DNA of 64,000 nt from Capnocytophaga sp. oral taxon 338 str. F0234 (GTDB lineage Bacteria > Bacteroidota > Bacteroidia > Flavobacteriales > Flavobacteriaceae): NCBI RefSeq assembly GCF_000192225.1, contig NZ_GL872413.1, positions 1,090,285 through 1,154,284 of the forward strand. The letters are read 5' to 3'. Under the pieces are notes generated by a model, which ran no database searches, had not been told where the DNA came from, and saw only the letters and a program-made list of their open reading frames with translations. The translations under genes were made by a program, and so were the position numbers. Position 1 is the first letter of the stretch. Each line of letters starts with the position of its first letter. Shown here piece after piece: positions 36,194 through 45,532 of this stretch.

Positions 36194-36658
36194 TTAAAAT
36201 TTTAATTTTAATTTTGTTTCTTTAATATTATTAATAGGTAGCACTATGGTTTCAGTAATAGTTGTTTTCCCTTTTCCATTAGCTTTAGGTTGGCGAGAGG
36301 TTACTTCTAAGGAAACTTTCCCTTCATGAACTTCTTTGATAACCCCTATATATTTTGTTTCTGTAGTTTCTATTTCTACTTCACGTCCTATATTTTTTAT
36401 ATATTGTCTTTCTTGGGTTAAAGGAGCAAAAATACCACAAGAACTTACTTCCAGAGAGAAATCCTCCTCTTCTCTGTCTAAATTATGCTCAATGGCACGA
36501 CTTAGTATCACACAATCATCAATATTAACACCATTATCACCATCAATGATTACTTTGATAAGGTTACCTTTTCCTATTGAATATTCAATAAGAAATAAAG
36601 AAGGGTTCTCTTTCAACGCCTTATCTATCAAATATTTAACTCGTTCTTTTAAGTTCAT
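36194..36658 (-). CDS. rimP: ribosome maturation factor RimP
   Basis: It is needed for maturation of the 30S subunit. The 154 residues show the N-terminal RimP domain (DGDNGVNIDDCVILSRAIEHNLD and YSLEVSSCGI-like segment EDFSLEVSSCGI) and a C-terminal SH3-like domain. First gene of the operon rimP-nusA-infB, a conserved order. The leader upstream holds a terminator-like hairpin. Confidence 0.94.
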   Translation of the reverse strand: MNLKERVKYLIDKALKENPSLFLIEYSIGKGNLIKVIIDGDNGVNIDDCVILSRAIEHNLDREEEDFSLEVSSCGIFAPLTQERQYIKNIGREVEIETTETKYIGVIKEVHEGKVSLEVTSRQPKANGKGKTTITETIVLPINNIKETKLKLKF

Positions 36659-36667
36659 GTTATTATA

Positions 36668-36701
36668 AAAAAAGAGGACTTAACTGCCCTCTACCTCTTT
36701 A
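36668..36701 (-). terminator. terminator-like hairpin in the rimP leader
   Basis: On the minus strand AAAGAGG (plus 36695-36701) pairs with CCTCTTT (plus 36672-36678) across a 16-base loop and runs into seven T residues (plus 36668-36674), ending 9 bases before the rimP ATG. It lies between the promoter at 36720-36750 and rimP. It could terminate the mnmD unit, act as an attenuator, or both. Confidence 0.5.
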
Positions 36702-36719
36702 ATTACCAATTCCGAGTGC

Positions 36720-36750
36720 AAAAGTACAACTATTTATTTAAAAAACAAAT
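36720..36750 (-). promoter_or_regulatory. promoter of the rimP-nusA-infB operon
   Basis: Minus-strand TACTTTTG (plus 36720-36727) with TTTG (plus 36747-36750) at a 19-base spacing. Predicted start near 36714, giving a leader of about 55 bases. Confidence 0.65.
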
Positions 36751-36782
36751 ATTTGTAAGGAAAAATTTTTATGTAAGAAAAA

Positions 36783-37457
36783 TCATTTATGTTTTTCATT
36801 CTTATAAGCTCTAAGCATCTCTCTTTTTCCCATCGCACCGGGAAGTTTCTCTACTTGGAATCCTACCTCTATCATAGCTCTTCGCGCGCTTCCTTTAGAG
36901 GAGTAAGTAACTAATATCCCCTCATTTTTTAGAGCTTGATACATTTTCTCAAAAATGGGTATTGTCCATAGGTCAGGCTGTACACGTGCACTAAAAGCAT
37001 CAAAGTAGATTATGTCAAACTTGCTTTTATCAGAGATATTTTCAAAAAATTGTTGTCGTTTTTTAAAGGTAAAAGTAGGGGAGAGTTCTATAATCTGTTC
37101 CCAGGGAGATTGATGTATCATATTGAAAACAGACATTTTATCAGGAGCATTAAGTTTGTCAGTATAATTTAAGTTTTTTATCTCTTTTTCTGTTAAAGGA
37201 TAAGCTTCTATTCCTTCATAGTGAATAGTTTGCTCAAATCCTTTATGTTCTAAAAAGGTAATAAAGGCATTGAGACCTGTTCCTAATCCTATTTCTAAAA
37301 GATGTACTTTTTTTCCCTTGAATAAGGATAACCCATTTTTGATGAATACATGATAGGATTCTGCTATAGCCCCATGAGTAGAATGGTAATGTTCTTTCCA
37401 TTCCTCTATTTCTATGGTGGAAGAGCCATCTTGAGTAAGTATAATTTTTCGTTTCAT
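36783..37457 (-). CDS. mnmD: tRNA (mnm5s2U34) methyltransferase MnmD-type
   Basis: A 224-residue SAM-dependent methyltransferase with the MnmC N-domain features: LLEIGLGTGLNAF (SAM site), YEGIEAYPL, and IIYFDAFSARVQPDLWT followed by LVTYSSKGSARRAMIEVGF. It performs the last methylation of the wobble uridine modification. The FAD-dependent oxidase half of the fused MnmC is absent, so this is the stand-alone MnmD form. Its first base overlaps the stop codon of the helicase gene. Confidence 0.87.
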   Translation of the reverse strand: MKRKIILTQDGSSTIEIEEWKEHYHSTHGAIAESYHVFIKNGLSLFKGKKVHLLEIGLGTGLNAFITFLEHKGFEQTIHYEGIEAYPLTEKEIKNLNYTDKLNAPDKMSVFNMIHQSPWEQIIELSPTFTFKKRQQFFENISDKSKFDIIYFDAFSARVQPDLWTIPIFEKMYQALKNEGILVTYSSKGSARRAMIEVGFQVEKLPGAMGKREMLRAYKNEKHK

Positions 37458-40400
37458 TAGTTATTTAAGAATTTTTCAAGTGCGGTAAGATAGTTTTTTA
37501 TTGGCATATCAGCATGAATACGCATATAGAAAAGTCCGGCTTGGGTGAGAATCTGTTCTTTGTGTATATCTTCTAAATATCCCATTTTATTTTGATAGAT
37601 AGATTTGCTAATACATTCAATAGCGATGGATTTTTCTTTTTCCCTTTCTATAAAAATGTCTATTGTGTATCCACCAAAGGGCTTGTCCTTAGTAAGGGTA
37701 AGTGAAGGAAATTTTTCTTTTAGTAATAGAAATACCTGTTCTTTAAATAGGAGTTGTCCGACGGAAGTTTCTTCTTTTTGATTATTTCCATACAGTGCAA
37801 GAGTTTGTAATACTTTTTGTCGTTCGAGTTCATTATTTTCACTAATAGATTTGGTGTAAGCAAGATATGCATAGAGAACGGCACGACGGTTATTGGATTG
37901 TTCTTGGGCTAATGTGTCTGCATAATTCATGAAAAATTCCTCTGGGATTGAGTTGCATATATATATTTTTTCCTTAGCACGAGTGATAATTACATTTAGA
38001 AGTTTATATCCTTTCTGATGGTTCAAAGGTCCAAAACTTTGAATAAATCTACCATCTTTTTTTCTACCATAGGTGATGGATATAATAATAATATCACGTT
38101 CATCTCCTTGTATATTTTCTAAATTCTTAATGAAGAGCCCTGCTTGTTCCAATAGGTTTAGCTTTTGAGCAAAAACTTCTTCCTTGGGATTATTACGCAA
38201 AGAGAGGAGTTTTTTTCGAATAAAATTTCGTTGTGTGATGTTGAAAGTGGCTACTCCTATTGAGGGGTAAGAGCCATCAGGTTTTTGAGGGATATTTCTT
38301 AATATGTCAATTACTTTGAGTGCCTCTTGTTCATTGATGTGTTCATGAAAAATGCCATTAATTTGGTAAAATTCAATAGGGGAGATGGATTCAAAACAAG
38401 GTAAGGGGCGGAGCATACCTTTATAGAAGGCTATATTGGAGAAGTCTATCAGATATGGATGTTTAGAACGATAATGAAAGTTTAAATAATGCTTGTCATA
38501 CTTATATTCTAAGGCAAAATCAAGTAAGGATTCTATGGAAAGTAATGAATTCTTTACAAGAACTTCATCCTCGTCTTCCATGTCCTCTTCATCTTCATAG
38601 TTTCCTTCAAAAATTTTACTAAAATAATTACTTGGAGGCATCTGATGCTCATCTCCTGCAATAATAACTGTTTTTCCTTTAAGTATGGCAGGAAGGTTAT
38701 CTTCTAATTTCAATTGACTAGCTTCATCAAAAATAACATAGTCAAAGTAAAAATATTCTCCTTGGAACAGGTTACAGCAGGCATCAGGAGTGGTTAGGAT
38801 AATAGGAAAGAAAGTAGTGAGTAGGTCTATATCTTTCTTGGCAATTTGTCTAAGAGTAAGCCTATTGTGTTTTTCACTTTTGCGTTTATTATATAAGTTG
38901 GCTACAGTAAGATCTTTATGATTAGTTTCAAAGTTTTTAACAGCAACTTGCTGAGCATTATCCCAATATCTTTGAATTATATCTTTCTGTAAAAGAGTGA
39001 AGTGTTGTATTTTCTTTTTAAAATCTTCATAGATTTTTGCGGAAAAGGGAATATTCTCTTCTGATTCTTTAAGTAAGAACATTTTATAGTAGGCATATAA
39101 AAAGGAGGCTTCCCAATGATTGGCTCCTGCCTTTTGTAGAAGGGAAATACATTGTTTTTGAAGGTTATTTAGAGGGAAGTAGAAGGAGAACCACTCATAG
39201 CCTATTAAAAGAGGATTGTTTTTGTCCTCTTGATATTGATCATATTGAGTAAAAATAGCTTTTATTATTTCTTCAAATTCAAAGAAAGTACTACCAAAAT
39301 CTTTATAAGAAACATAATTATCTAATTTTATTTTTTCTTTTAAGGATTTAATAGTAAAAATGAGATTTTTTAGCGTTTCATTGGAATATTTTATTTCAAA
39401 AAAAGTACAAATGTCCAATGTTCTAAAATCATTTATAATATTTTTCTCAAAGTTTTGCTTTGCATTATCTATTTCTTTCCTATATAATAGAATATTTTCT
39501 TTGTTTGAATATAAGTTGTCAGAGAGGGATATAGTAGGGAAGTTAGAATGTAGACTTATTTTCTTGATTTCTTGAAAGAGCCATAATAGGCGCTTTTGAT
39601 TGACAAGCACTTCCTTCTTAGTAGAAGAAAACAGGGTGCTTATTTTATAAAAAAGACTTCCTGTTTTCTTTCTATTATATTCATCTGCATCAAGAGGCAA
39701 AAGGGTAGTAAGCGTTTCTATTTCATTGATGTATTGGTTCAAGTATTTTAGTTGATGGGCAAATTCTTCTTGGCGCATTCTTTTGTAATCACATTCATAT
39801 TCCTTATAAAGGGATAATATTTTTCCCCATTCATTTTTATAGAAAAGGAATGCTTCTTCTATATTATGAAAGGTTTGTTGTAATGATTTGTGAATTAATT
39901 CTTCAGGATTATATAAATAATTTTCTTCGTAAGGAGTAAAAGGCATGTAAAGTTCCTGAGCTCTTCCTAATATATTTTTTAAAGATGCATATTCTTTCTC
40001 ATTGAAGGAGAGTGCGAGTACAGATAAGTCAATAGGAGTTTTTATAGCCTCATATTCAAGGATTTTTCCAGAGATATCTGTCCAGTTTTCTTGAGAGAGA
40101 ATAGGAGAAAAGAGTGTCGAGTGATGTAGGTTGATAGCATTTTTCAAAGAATCTATACTTTCTGTTTGCTCCTTTCTGATATTTTCTGGATATGGTTCTA
40201 TAGCATTTTTAAAAGTAGCACTATCAAGGGTATTTCTTAGGGCATCTACTACTAATTTCCGATCAGTAATACTATCTTTGATAAGGATGGTATATTTTCC
40301 TAACCCCCGTTCTTTAAGAGCATTATGGAGTACTTCTAAGGCAGTTTGCTTTTCGCATACTACTAATGTTTTTTGTTTATTCTCAAGAGCATTGATAAGA

Positions 40401-41467
40401 ATAGCAGTTAGAGTCTGGCTTTTTCCTGTACCAGGAGGACCTTGTATAAGGATATGTGATTGGGTGCGTAATCCCTCCAATATCTCCTGTTGAGAAGGGT
40501 CAGTGGGAACTGAAGAATAAGATTGAAAATCTTGTTTAGAATTAATTTCTATTGGTTTAAAGTTATCTTTTAGAGTTTCATAATCATTGATGATATTCTG
40601 TTTCTGTACTTCGAAAATAGAAAAAAGTCCTGATTTTTCTATAATTGCTTGTCCTTTCTCATAAAGTAGTTTTTCATAAATAGATTTTGGTTTAATAGGA
40701 AGAATTTCTGTATAATTATTTTCTATAAAATCAATATTTTGTGTAATCTTTAATTGATTGAGAAGATCAGTACATATTTTGAACAGTTCTGGTTTGTCTA
40801 TCTTTCCATCTTCCAGCATCTCTTCAGGAATAGGATTGATAATAATACCAGAATCATTTTGTAGATGGTTGATAAGTACTTCATTAATATAAATAGGGTC
40901 ATCCTCAGTACGGCTAATTTCCCAAGTATTCATCTGTGAAGTTGGTCGTATCCTGACCGACCAAATAAGGATCGGAGCCACTGTGATCTGTCCATCAGCA
41001 AAATCTCTTCTCGCTAAAATAGGGAAGCCAAATCCTAAGGAATTAATACCTTTTTCCTGAAAAATGGCATCACCTTGGAAAATGAGATTGTCCATACTTG
41101 TGGATAATTTTTCCAATAGACTTTCTCTCTCATTATTTTTCTCTGCAGAATTATCAATTCTTTTAACTATAGCTCTATTAAACTTTTCCTCTGTAGGAAC
41201 ATCCTGCATTATTTCTGTAGTATAAGAACGATTATCTATAGCAGTAGAAGGAGTATCATAGAGAGAAAAAGTAAACTTAAGATTCTTTAGAGTAAGTAAA
41301 TCTAAAACGAAACGCTCTGGTAGGCTTTTAAAAATAACAGAAAGTCTAGCCAAGTCAAACTTATAGCGAGAATTATTTGGAATAGCATTTAGGTGCACTC
41401 CTCTTCGATTCCCTACTTTTAATTTTTGTTGGAATAGTTCAAAAATTTCTTTATTGAAAGGTTCCAT
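37457..41467 (-). CDS. DUF4011-type superfamily 1 helicase with C-terminal nuclease-like domain
   Basis: A 1336-residue cytosolic protein. Residues 1 to about 250 match the DUF4011 pattern (LGFGFPILARRDF, APILIWSVRIRP, INEVLINHLQ). The Upf1/Dna2-like helicase has Walker A GPPGTGKSQT near 345, a long coiled or helical insert (about 480-880), Walker B VIFDEASQLKLEDN near 910, AGDEHQMPPS, FHYRSKHPYL near 1000, and motifs V-VI (IQGDERDIIIIS, NVIITRAKEK) near 1120-1185. Residues 1245-1336 look like a PD-(D/E)XK fold (YTIDIFIEREKEKSIAIEC). Relatives occur both as housekeeping-like solitary genes and in defence islands. There is no defence partner here. Confidence 0.82.
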   Translation of the reverse strand: MEPFNKEIFELFQQKLKVGNRRGVHLNAIPNNSRYKFDLARLSVIFKSLPERFVLDLLTLKNLKFTFSLYDTPSTAIDNRSYTTEIMQDVPTEEKFNRAIVKRIDNSAEKNNERESLLEKLSTSMDNLIFQGDAIFQEKGINSLGFGFPILARRDFADGQITVAPILIWSVRIRPTSQMNTWEISRTEDDPIYINEVLINHLQNDSGIIINPIPEEMLEDGKIDKPELFKICTDLLNQLKITQNIDFIENNYTEILPIKPKSIYEKLLYEKGQAIIEKSGLFSIFEVQKQNIINDYETLKDNFKPIEINSKQDFQSYSSVPTDPSQQEILEGLRTQSHILIQGPPGTGKSQTLTAILINALENKQKTLVVCEKQTALEVLHNALKERGLGKYTILIKDSITDRKLVVDALRNTLDSATFKNAIEPYPENIRKEQTESIDSLKNAINLHHSTLFSPILSQENWTDISGKILEYEAIKTPIDLSVLALSFNEKEYASLKNILGRAQELYMPFTPYEENYLYNPEELIHKSLQQTFHNIEEAFLFYKNEWGKILSLYKEYECDYKRMRQEEFAHQLKYLNQYINEIETLTTLLPLDADEYNRKKTGSLFYKISTLFSSTKKEVLVNQKRLLWLFQEIKKISLHSNFPTISLSDNLYSNKENILLYRKEIDNAKQNFEKNIINDFRTLDICTFFEIKYSNETLKNLIFTIKSLKEKIKLDNYVSYKDFGSTFFEFEEIIKAIFTQYDQYQEDKNNPLLIGYEWFSFYFPLNNLQKQCISLLQKAGANHWEASFLYAYYKMFLLKESEENIPFSAKIYEDFKKKIQHFTLLQKDIIQRYWDNAQQVAVKNFETNHKDLTVANLYNKRKSEKHNRLTLRQIAKKDIDLLTTFFPIILTTPDACCNLFQGEYFYFDYVIFDEASQLKLEDNLPAILKGKTVIIAGDEHQMPPSNYFSKIFEGNYEDEEDMEDEDEVLVKNSLLSIESLLDFALEYKYDKHYLNFHYRSKHPYLIDFSNIAFYKGMLRPLPCFESISPIEFYQINGIFHEHINEQEALKVIDILRNIPQKPDGSYPSIGVATFNITQRNFIRKKLLSLRNNPKEEVFAQKLNLLEQAGLFIKNLENIQGDERDIIIISITYGRKKDGRFIQSFGPLNHQKGYKLLNVIITRAKEKIYICNSIPEEFFMNYADTLAQEQSNNRRAVLYAYLAYTKSISENNELERQKVLQTLALYGNNQKEETSVGQLLFKEQVFLLLKEKFPSLTLTKDKPFGGYTIDIFIEREKEKSIAIECISKSIYQNKMGYLEDIHKEQILTQAGLFYMRIHADMPIKNYLTALEKFLNN

Positions 41468-41498
41468 AGAATTTATAAGAATTGATTACAATTTAAAA

Positions 41499-41537
41499 AA
41501 CTATCATTATTTATAAGCACAGTAAATAATGATAGTT
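41499..41537 (-). terminator. terminator of fabI
   Basis: A perfect 15-base inverted repeat (41499-41513 with 41523-41537, loop of nine bases). On the minus strand it is followed by TTTTTT (plus 41495-41500). It begins 24 bases after the fabI stop. Confidence 0.85.
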
Positions 41538-41560
41538 CTTACTTTAAAGAAAAGAGGTTT

Positions 41561-42370
41561 TTATTTGTTAATATAAGCAATCACTTCAGGAGTTACTCCA
41601 ACTTTGGAAAAGCCTCCGTCATGATAGAGGTTTTGCATTGTTACTTTACGGGTAAGGTCACTGAAAAGGCATACAGTATAATTAGCACAGTCATCAGCAG
41701 TAGCATTACCAAGTGGAGACATCATATCAGCGTAAGTAATAAAACCATCAAATCCTTTTACTCCTTGACCGGCAGTGGTAGGAGTAGGAGACTGAGAGAT
41801 AGTGTTGATGCGCACATTTTTATCTTTCCCATAAAAATATCCAAAACTACGAGCAATAGATTCCAAATAGGCTTTATTATCTGCCATATCATTGTAATCA
41901 GGGAAAGTACGTTGTGCAGCGATATAGGTAAGAGCAACAATACTTCCCCATTCGTTCATTGCGTCGTTCTTATGAAGAGCCTGACATACTTTGTGGAATG
42001 AAAGAGCTGATACATCCCAACCTTTAGCATAAAAATCATAATTGGATTCTGTGTAAGGAATATTCTTACGTACATTTACAGACATTCCTATGGAATGTAA
42101 TACGAAATCCAGTTTCCCTCCAAGTATTTCCACTGCTTTAGTTACCAAATTTTGTAAATCATCCATACAGGTAGCGTCAGCAGGAATTACTTGAGCTCCT
42201 GTTTTTTCTGCTAATTCATTTATTTTTCCCATACGCATAGCTATAGGGGCATTAGTAAGGACAAATTGTCCCCCTTCTTCATGTACACGTTCAGCTGTTT
42301 TCCATGCTATGGAATTCTCATCTAAAGCACCAAAGATGATACCTTTTTTTCCTTTTAGTAAATTATACAT
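41561..42370 (-). CDS. fabI: enoyl-[acyl-carrier-protein] reductase (NADH), FabI
   Basis: It catalyses the last reduction of each fatty-acid elongation cycle and is the triclosan/isoniazid-class target. It has the N-terminal IIFGALDENSIAW nucleotide-binding loop of FabI and the catalytic pattern Tyr-x9-Tyr-x6-Lys in TYIAAQRTFPDYNDMADNK, followed by SQSPTPTTAG. I start at MYNLLKGKKG (269 residues). A longer frame starts at 42397, but the promoter box at 42397-42404 overlaps that codon, so the long form cannot be made from this promoter. Confidence 0.95.
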   Translation of the reverse strand: MYNLLKGKKGIIFGALDENSIAWKTAERVHEEGGQFVLTNAPIAMRMGKINELAEKTGAQVIPADATCMDDLQNLVTKAVEILGGKLDFVLHSIGMSVNVRKNIPYTESNYDFYAKGWDVSALSFHKVCQALHKNDAMNEWGSIVALTYIAAQRTFPDYNDMADNKAYLESIARSFGYFYGKDKNVRINTISQSPTPTTAGQGVKGFDGFITYADMMSPLGNATADDCANYTVCLFSDLTRKVTMQNLYHDGGFSKVGVTPEVIAYINK

Positions 42371-42396
42371 ATAATATTTATTTAAGTTGTATCGCA

Positions 42397-42404
42397 CAAA
42401 AGTA
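42397..42404 (-). promoter_or_regulatory. -7 box of fabI, which settles its start codon
   Basis: Minus-strand TACTTTTG, exact TAnnTTTG match, 26 bases before the ATG at 42370. Confidence 0.6.
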
Positions 42405-42451
42405 ATAATTTTATTTTAAACAGCCACTATTTTATAGTAAAAAAAGTAATT

Positions 42452-45046
42452 TTACTTTTTTTCAAGCATTCTTTTAATATTACTAAGTTTCATCAATGCT
42501 TCTATAGGAGTGAGATTATCAAGATTGGTGTTCATTATTTGCTGTTTTATGTTTTCCAAAAGAGGATCATCTAACTGAAAAAAACTTAATTGCATTCCTT
42601 CTTTATTGGTTAATTGTTCTTTATTACTTTCTAATTGATGACTATTTTCTAATTTCTTTAGCACATTATTAGCTTTCTCTATTACATATTGAGGCATTCC
42701 TGCCATTTTGGCTACATGAATACCAAAACTGTGTTCACTTCCTCCTTCTACAAGTTTTCGAAGGAACAGAATGCTTCCTTTGACCTCTTTTACCGAAACA
42801 GAGAAATTTTTTATACGAGAGAATTCATTTTGCATTTCATTTAACTCATGATAGTGAGTGGCAAAGAGGGTTTTTGCATGAGTAGGATGCTCGTGTAAGT
42901 ATTCAGCAATAGCCCAAGCAATGGAAATACCATCATAGGTACTGGTGCCTCTACCTATTTCATCTAAAAGAATAAGACTTCGTTGTGATAAGTTATTTAG
43001 GATAAGAGCAGCCTCATTCATCTCCACCATGAAGGTAGATTCTCCTTGAGAGATATTATCACTAGCTCCCACTCGGGTGAATATCTTATCCACAATTCCT
43101 ATTTGTGCTTCAGAGGCTGGGACAAAACTACCTATCTGTGTCATAAGAACTATGAGAGCTACTTGTCGTAATAAAGCAGACTTACCACTCATATTAGGTC
43201 CTGTAATCATCATAATCTGCTGTGAATCATTGTCCAAATAAATATCATTAGCTATATAGGGTTGAGTAGGAGGGAGTTGTTTTTCAATGACAGGATGGCG
43301 AGCCTGTTTAAGATTGATAGTGAATGATTCGTCCAATTTTGGACAGATATAATGATTTTCTATTGCTAAAGTAGAAAATCCACAAAGAGTATCTATTTCA
43401 CCTATGATAGAGGCTGTTTGCTGAATAGGTGAAATATAGCGAATGATCTCAGTAATAAGTTTAGAAAAATATTCTTGTTCTAAAATAGTAATTCTCTCCT
43501 GAGCATGAGTAATTTTTTCTTCATATTCTTTTAGCTCTTCGGTAATATACCGTTCAGCGTTTACAAGGGTCTGCTTACGAATCCAATGGTCAGGGACTTT
43601 GTCCTTGTGAACATTGCGTACCTCAAAATAGTACCCAAATACATTATTATTATCAATTTTTAAGGAAGAAATATGAGTGTTTTTTATTTCACGTTCAAGC
43701 ATCTGGTCAAGATAAGTCCTCCCCGATACAGAAAGATTTCTCAACTCATCCAGTTCTGTGGAGAAATTCTCTCTAATAACATTTCCCTTTAAAATATTTA
43801 CAGGAGCTTCTTCATTTAAAGTTTCTTCTATTCTATCGCATAAGTCTTGCAAATTGTGAATTTGTTTTCCTAAAGAATTTAGGTATGAGCTATTGGATTC
43901 CATAGCAAGTTTTTTGACAGGAAGGATAGCTGTAAGAGAATTTTTAAGATAGATAACTTCTCGTGGAGTAATTTTTCCTGTTGCTATTTTAGAAAGCAAG
44001 CGTTCTATATCATTTACTTTTTTAAGATGATCACGTACTTTTTGGCGAATCTCATTGTTTTCTACGAAAGTAGCTACTACTTGATGTCTGTTTTGTATTT
44101 GAGATAAAGAGGTCAAGGGAAGAGCAAGCCATCGTTTTAGAGTACGACTTCCCATGGGGGATAATGTTTTGTCAATAATATCTAATAAAGATACTGATTC
44201 TGTGTTTTGTCCACTATAGATTTCAAGATTTCGAATGGTGAATTTGTCCAGCCATACATATTCACCATTCATAATGCGCTTAATGGTGATAATATGTTGT
44301 AATTGATGATGTTGTGTTTCAGATAAATAATGTAAAATAGCACCAGCACTTAGGATACCATTATGCATATCTTCTATAGCAAATCCCTTGAGAGAATTGG
44401 TGTTAAATTGTTTAGTAAGAATGTCGTAAGCGAAATCTTCCTTATATACCCAATCTTCTAATCCAAAGCAATGAAAATGAGTTCCAAAGCATGTCTCAAA
44501 TTCTTTTCGCTGTTTCTTAGCAATAAGTATTTCGTTAGGCTGGAAGTTTTGTAGAAGTTTATCAATATAGGCATTGTCTCCTTCGGCAAGGTAGTATTCT
44601 CCTGTGGAGATATCTAAGAAGGAAATACCATTATTAGTAGTATCTAACCAAACCGATGCTAAAAAATTATTCTTATTAGCTTGAAGGATATCGTCATTTA
44701 GAGCAACACCGGGAGTTACTAATTCTGTAACTCCTCGTTTTACGATAGTTTTGGTAAGTTTAGGATCTTCTAGTTGATCACAAATAGCCACACGAAATCC
44801 TGCTTTGACTAATTTAGGGAGATAACTATTAAGAGAATGATATGGAAATCCTGCTAGTTCCGTTTGTTCTCCTCCATTATTTCGGTTGGTAAGAACAATT
44901 CCCAATACTTGTGAGGTTTTGATAGCATCTTCTTTGAAAGTTTCATAGAAATCTCCTACTCTGAAAAGTAATAAAGCATCAGGGTATTTAGCCTTTATCT
45001 GATTATACTGTTTCATTAGAGGAGTCTCTTTGTCTGTTTTAGCCAT
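42452..45046 (-). CDS. mutS: DNA mismatch repair protein MutS
   Basis: It recognises base mismatches and short loops and starts repair with MutL. The mismatch-wedge motif is present near residue 33 (FRVGDFYETF, with the Phe-x-Glu pair). The ATPase has Walker A GPNMSGKSALLRQ, Walker B LILLDEIGRGTSTYDG and the C-terminal helix-turn-helix. The 864-residue length is normal for MutS1. The gene shows no frameshift, so a mutator phenotype is not predicted. No exact promoter box was found immediately upstream. Confidence 0.97.
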   Translation of the reverse strand: MAKTDKETPLMKQYNQIKAKYPDALLLFRVGDFYETFKEDAIKTSQVLGIVLTNRNNGGEQTELAGFPYHSLNSYLPKLVKAGFRVAICDQLEDPKLTKTIVKRGVTELVTPGVALNDDILQANKNNFLASVWLDTTNNGISFLDISTGEYYLAEGDNAYIDKLLQNFQPNEILIAKKQRKEFETCFGTHFHCFGLEDWVYKEDFAYDILTKQFNTNSLKGFAIEDMHNGILSAGAILHYLSETQHHQLQHIITIKRIMNGEYVWLDKFTIRNLEIYSGQNTESVSLLDIIDKTLSPMGSRTLKRWLALPLTSLSQIQNRHQVVATFVENNEIRQKVRDHLKKVNDIERLLSKIATGKITPREVIYLKNSLTAILPVKKLAMESNSSYLNSLGKQIHNLQDLCDRIEETLNEEAPVNILKGNVIRENFSTELDELRNLSVSGRTYLDQMLEREIKNTHISSLKIDNNNVFGYYFEVRNVHKDKVPDHWIRKQTLVNAERYITEELKEYEEKITHAQERITILEQEYFSKLITEIIRYISPIQQTASIIGEIDTLCGFSTLAIENHYICPKLDESFTINLKQARHPVIEKQLPPTQPYIANDIYLDNDSQQIMMITGPNMSGKSALLRQVALIVLMTQIGSFVPASEAQIGIVDKIFTRVGASDNISQGESTFMVEMNEAALILNNLSQRSLILLDEIGRGTSTYDGISIAWAIAEYLHEHPTHAKTLFATHYHELNEMQNEFSRIKNFSVSVKEVKGSILFLRKLVEGGSEHSFGIHVAKMAGMPQYVIEKANNVLKKLENSHQLESNKEQLTNKEGMQLSFFQLDDPLLENIKQQIMNTNLDNLTPIEALMKLSNIKRMLEKK

Positions 45047-45091
45047 AGTTCTAATTGTTTAGATATTATTATCTTTTGGAAAGGATATTAA

Positions 45092-45120
45092 AAAAAGGGA
45101 TTGATTAAAAGTCCCTTTTT
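45092..45120 (-). terminator. terminator between tatA and mutS
   Basis: AAAAAGGGA (45092-45100) pairs perfectly with TCCCTTTTT (45112-45120). On the minus strand the stem ends in a T run. It lies 32 bases past the tatA stop, so mutS needs its own promoter. Confidence 0.75.
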
Positions 45121-45151
45121 CTAATTAATTTAAAATCTTATAAAATGACAT

Positions 45152-45427
45152 TTATTTGTTTCGCTTGATGCTTCCAAAGGGGTCTTCTAATCCTTCTTTT
45201 GCTTTTTCTACCTCTTCTTTTACTTCATCAATTAAAGAGGTATCTACCCCTGCTTTCTCTACACTTTTATTGATTTCATTCTTAATTTCAGAAGTAGCAT
45301 CTCTTAATTGGCGCATTCCCTTGCCTAAGGTACGAGCTATTTCTGGAATTTTATCTGTACCAAAAAGCAATACAGCCACAAAGAGAACAAAAAACAATTC
45401 GGGAGTACTTATGAATAAAGGTACCAT
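45152..45427 (-). CDS. tatA: twin-arginine translocase subunit TatA
   Basis: A 91-residue Sec-independent export pore subunit. One short membrane helix (about 7-23, PELFFVLFVAVLLFGTDK) is followed by the amphipathic helix with the conserved FGTDKIPEIARTLGKGMRQLR and a charged tail. The Phe-Gly hinge is visible (FGTDK). TatC is not in the window. It is divergent from cysH and shares a 105-base promoter region with it. Confidence 0.9.
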   Translation of the reverse strand: MVPLFISTPELFFVLFVAVLLFGTDKIPEIARTLGKGMRQLRDATSEIKNEINKSVEKAGVDTSLIDEVKEEVEKAKEGLEDPFGSIKRNK

Positions 45428-45447
45428 CTATTGTATGAAATTTTTTG

Positions 45448-45455
45448 CAAATTTA
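45448..45455 (-). promoter_or_regulatory. -7 box of tatA
   Basis: Minus-strand TAAATTTG, exact match to TAnnTTTG, 20 bases before the tatA ATG. Confidence 0.5.
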
Positions 45456-45500
45456 CAAAGATTTTGCAGGAATGAAAGTAATTTGTCAAATTATTTTTTA

Positions 45501-45508
45501 TACTTTTG
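45501..45508 (+). promoter_or_regulatory. -7 box of cysH
   Basis: TACTTTTG, 24 bases before the cysH ATG. A TTTG lies upstream at 45482-45485, but the 15-base spacing is shorter than usual. Confidence 0.5.
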
Positions 45509-45532
45509 CCATTGCTAACAAAAAGAAACTGA

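Noticed and set aside
42371-42397. Earlier start of fabI at 42397
   Set aside because: The -7 box at 42397-42404 overlaps that codon, so it cannot be within an mRNA from that promoter. FabI homologues begin near MYNLLKG.
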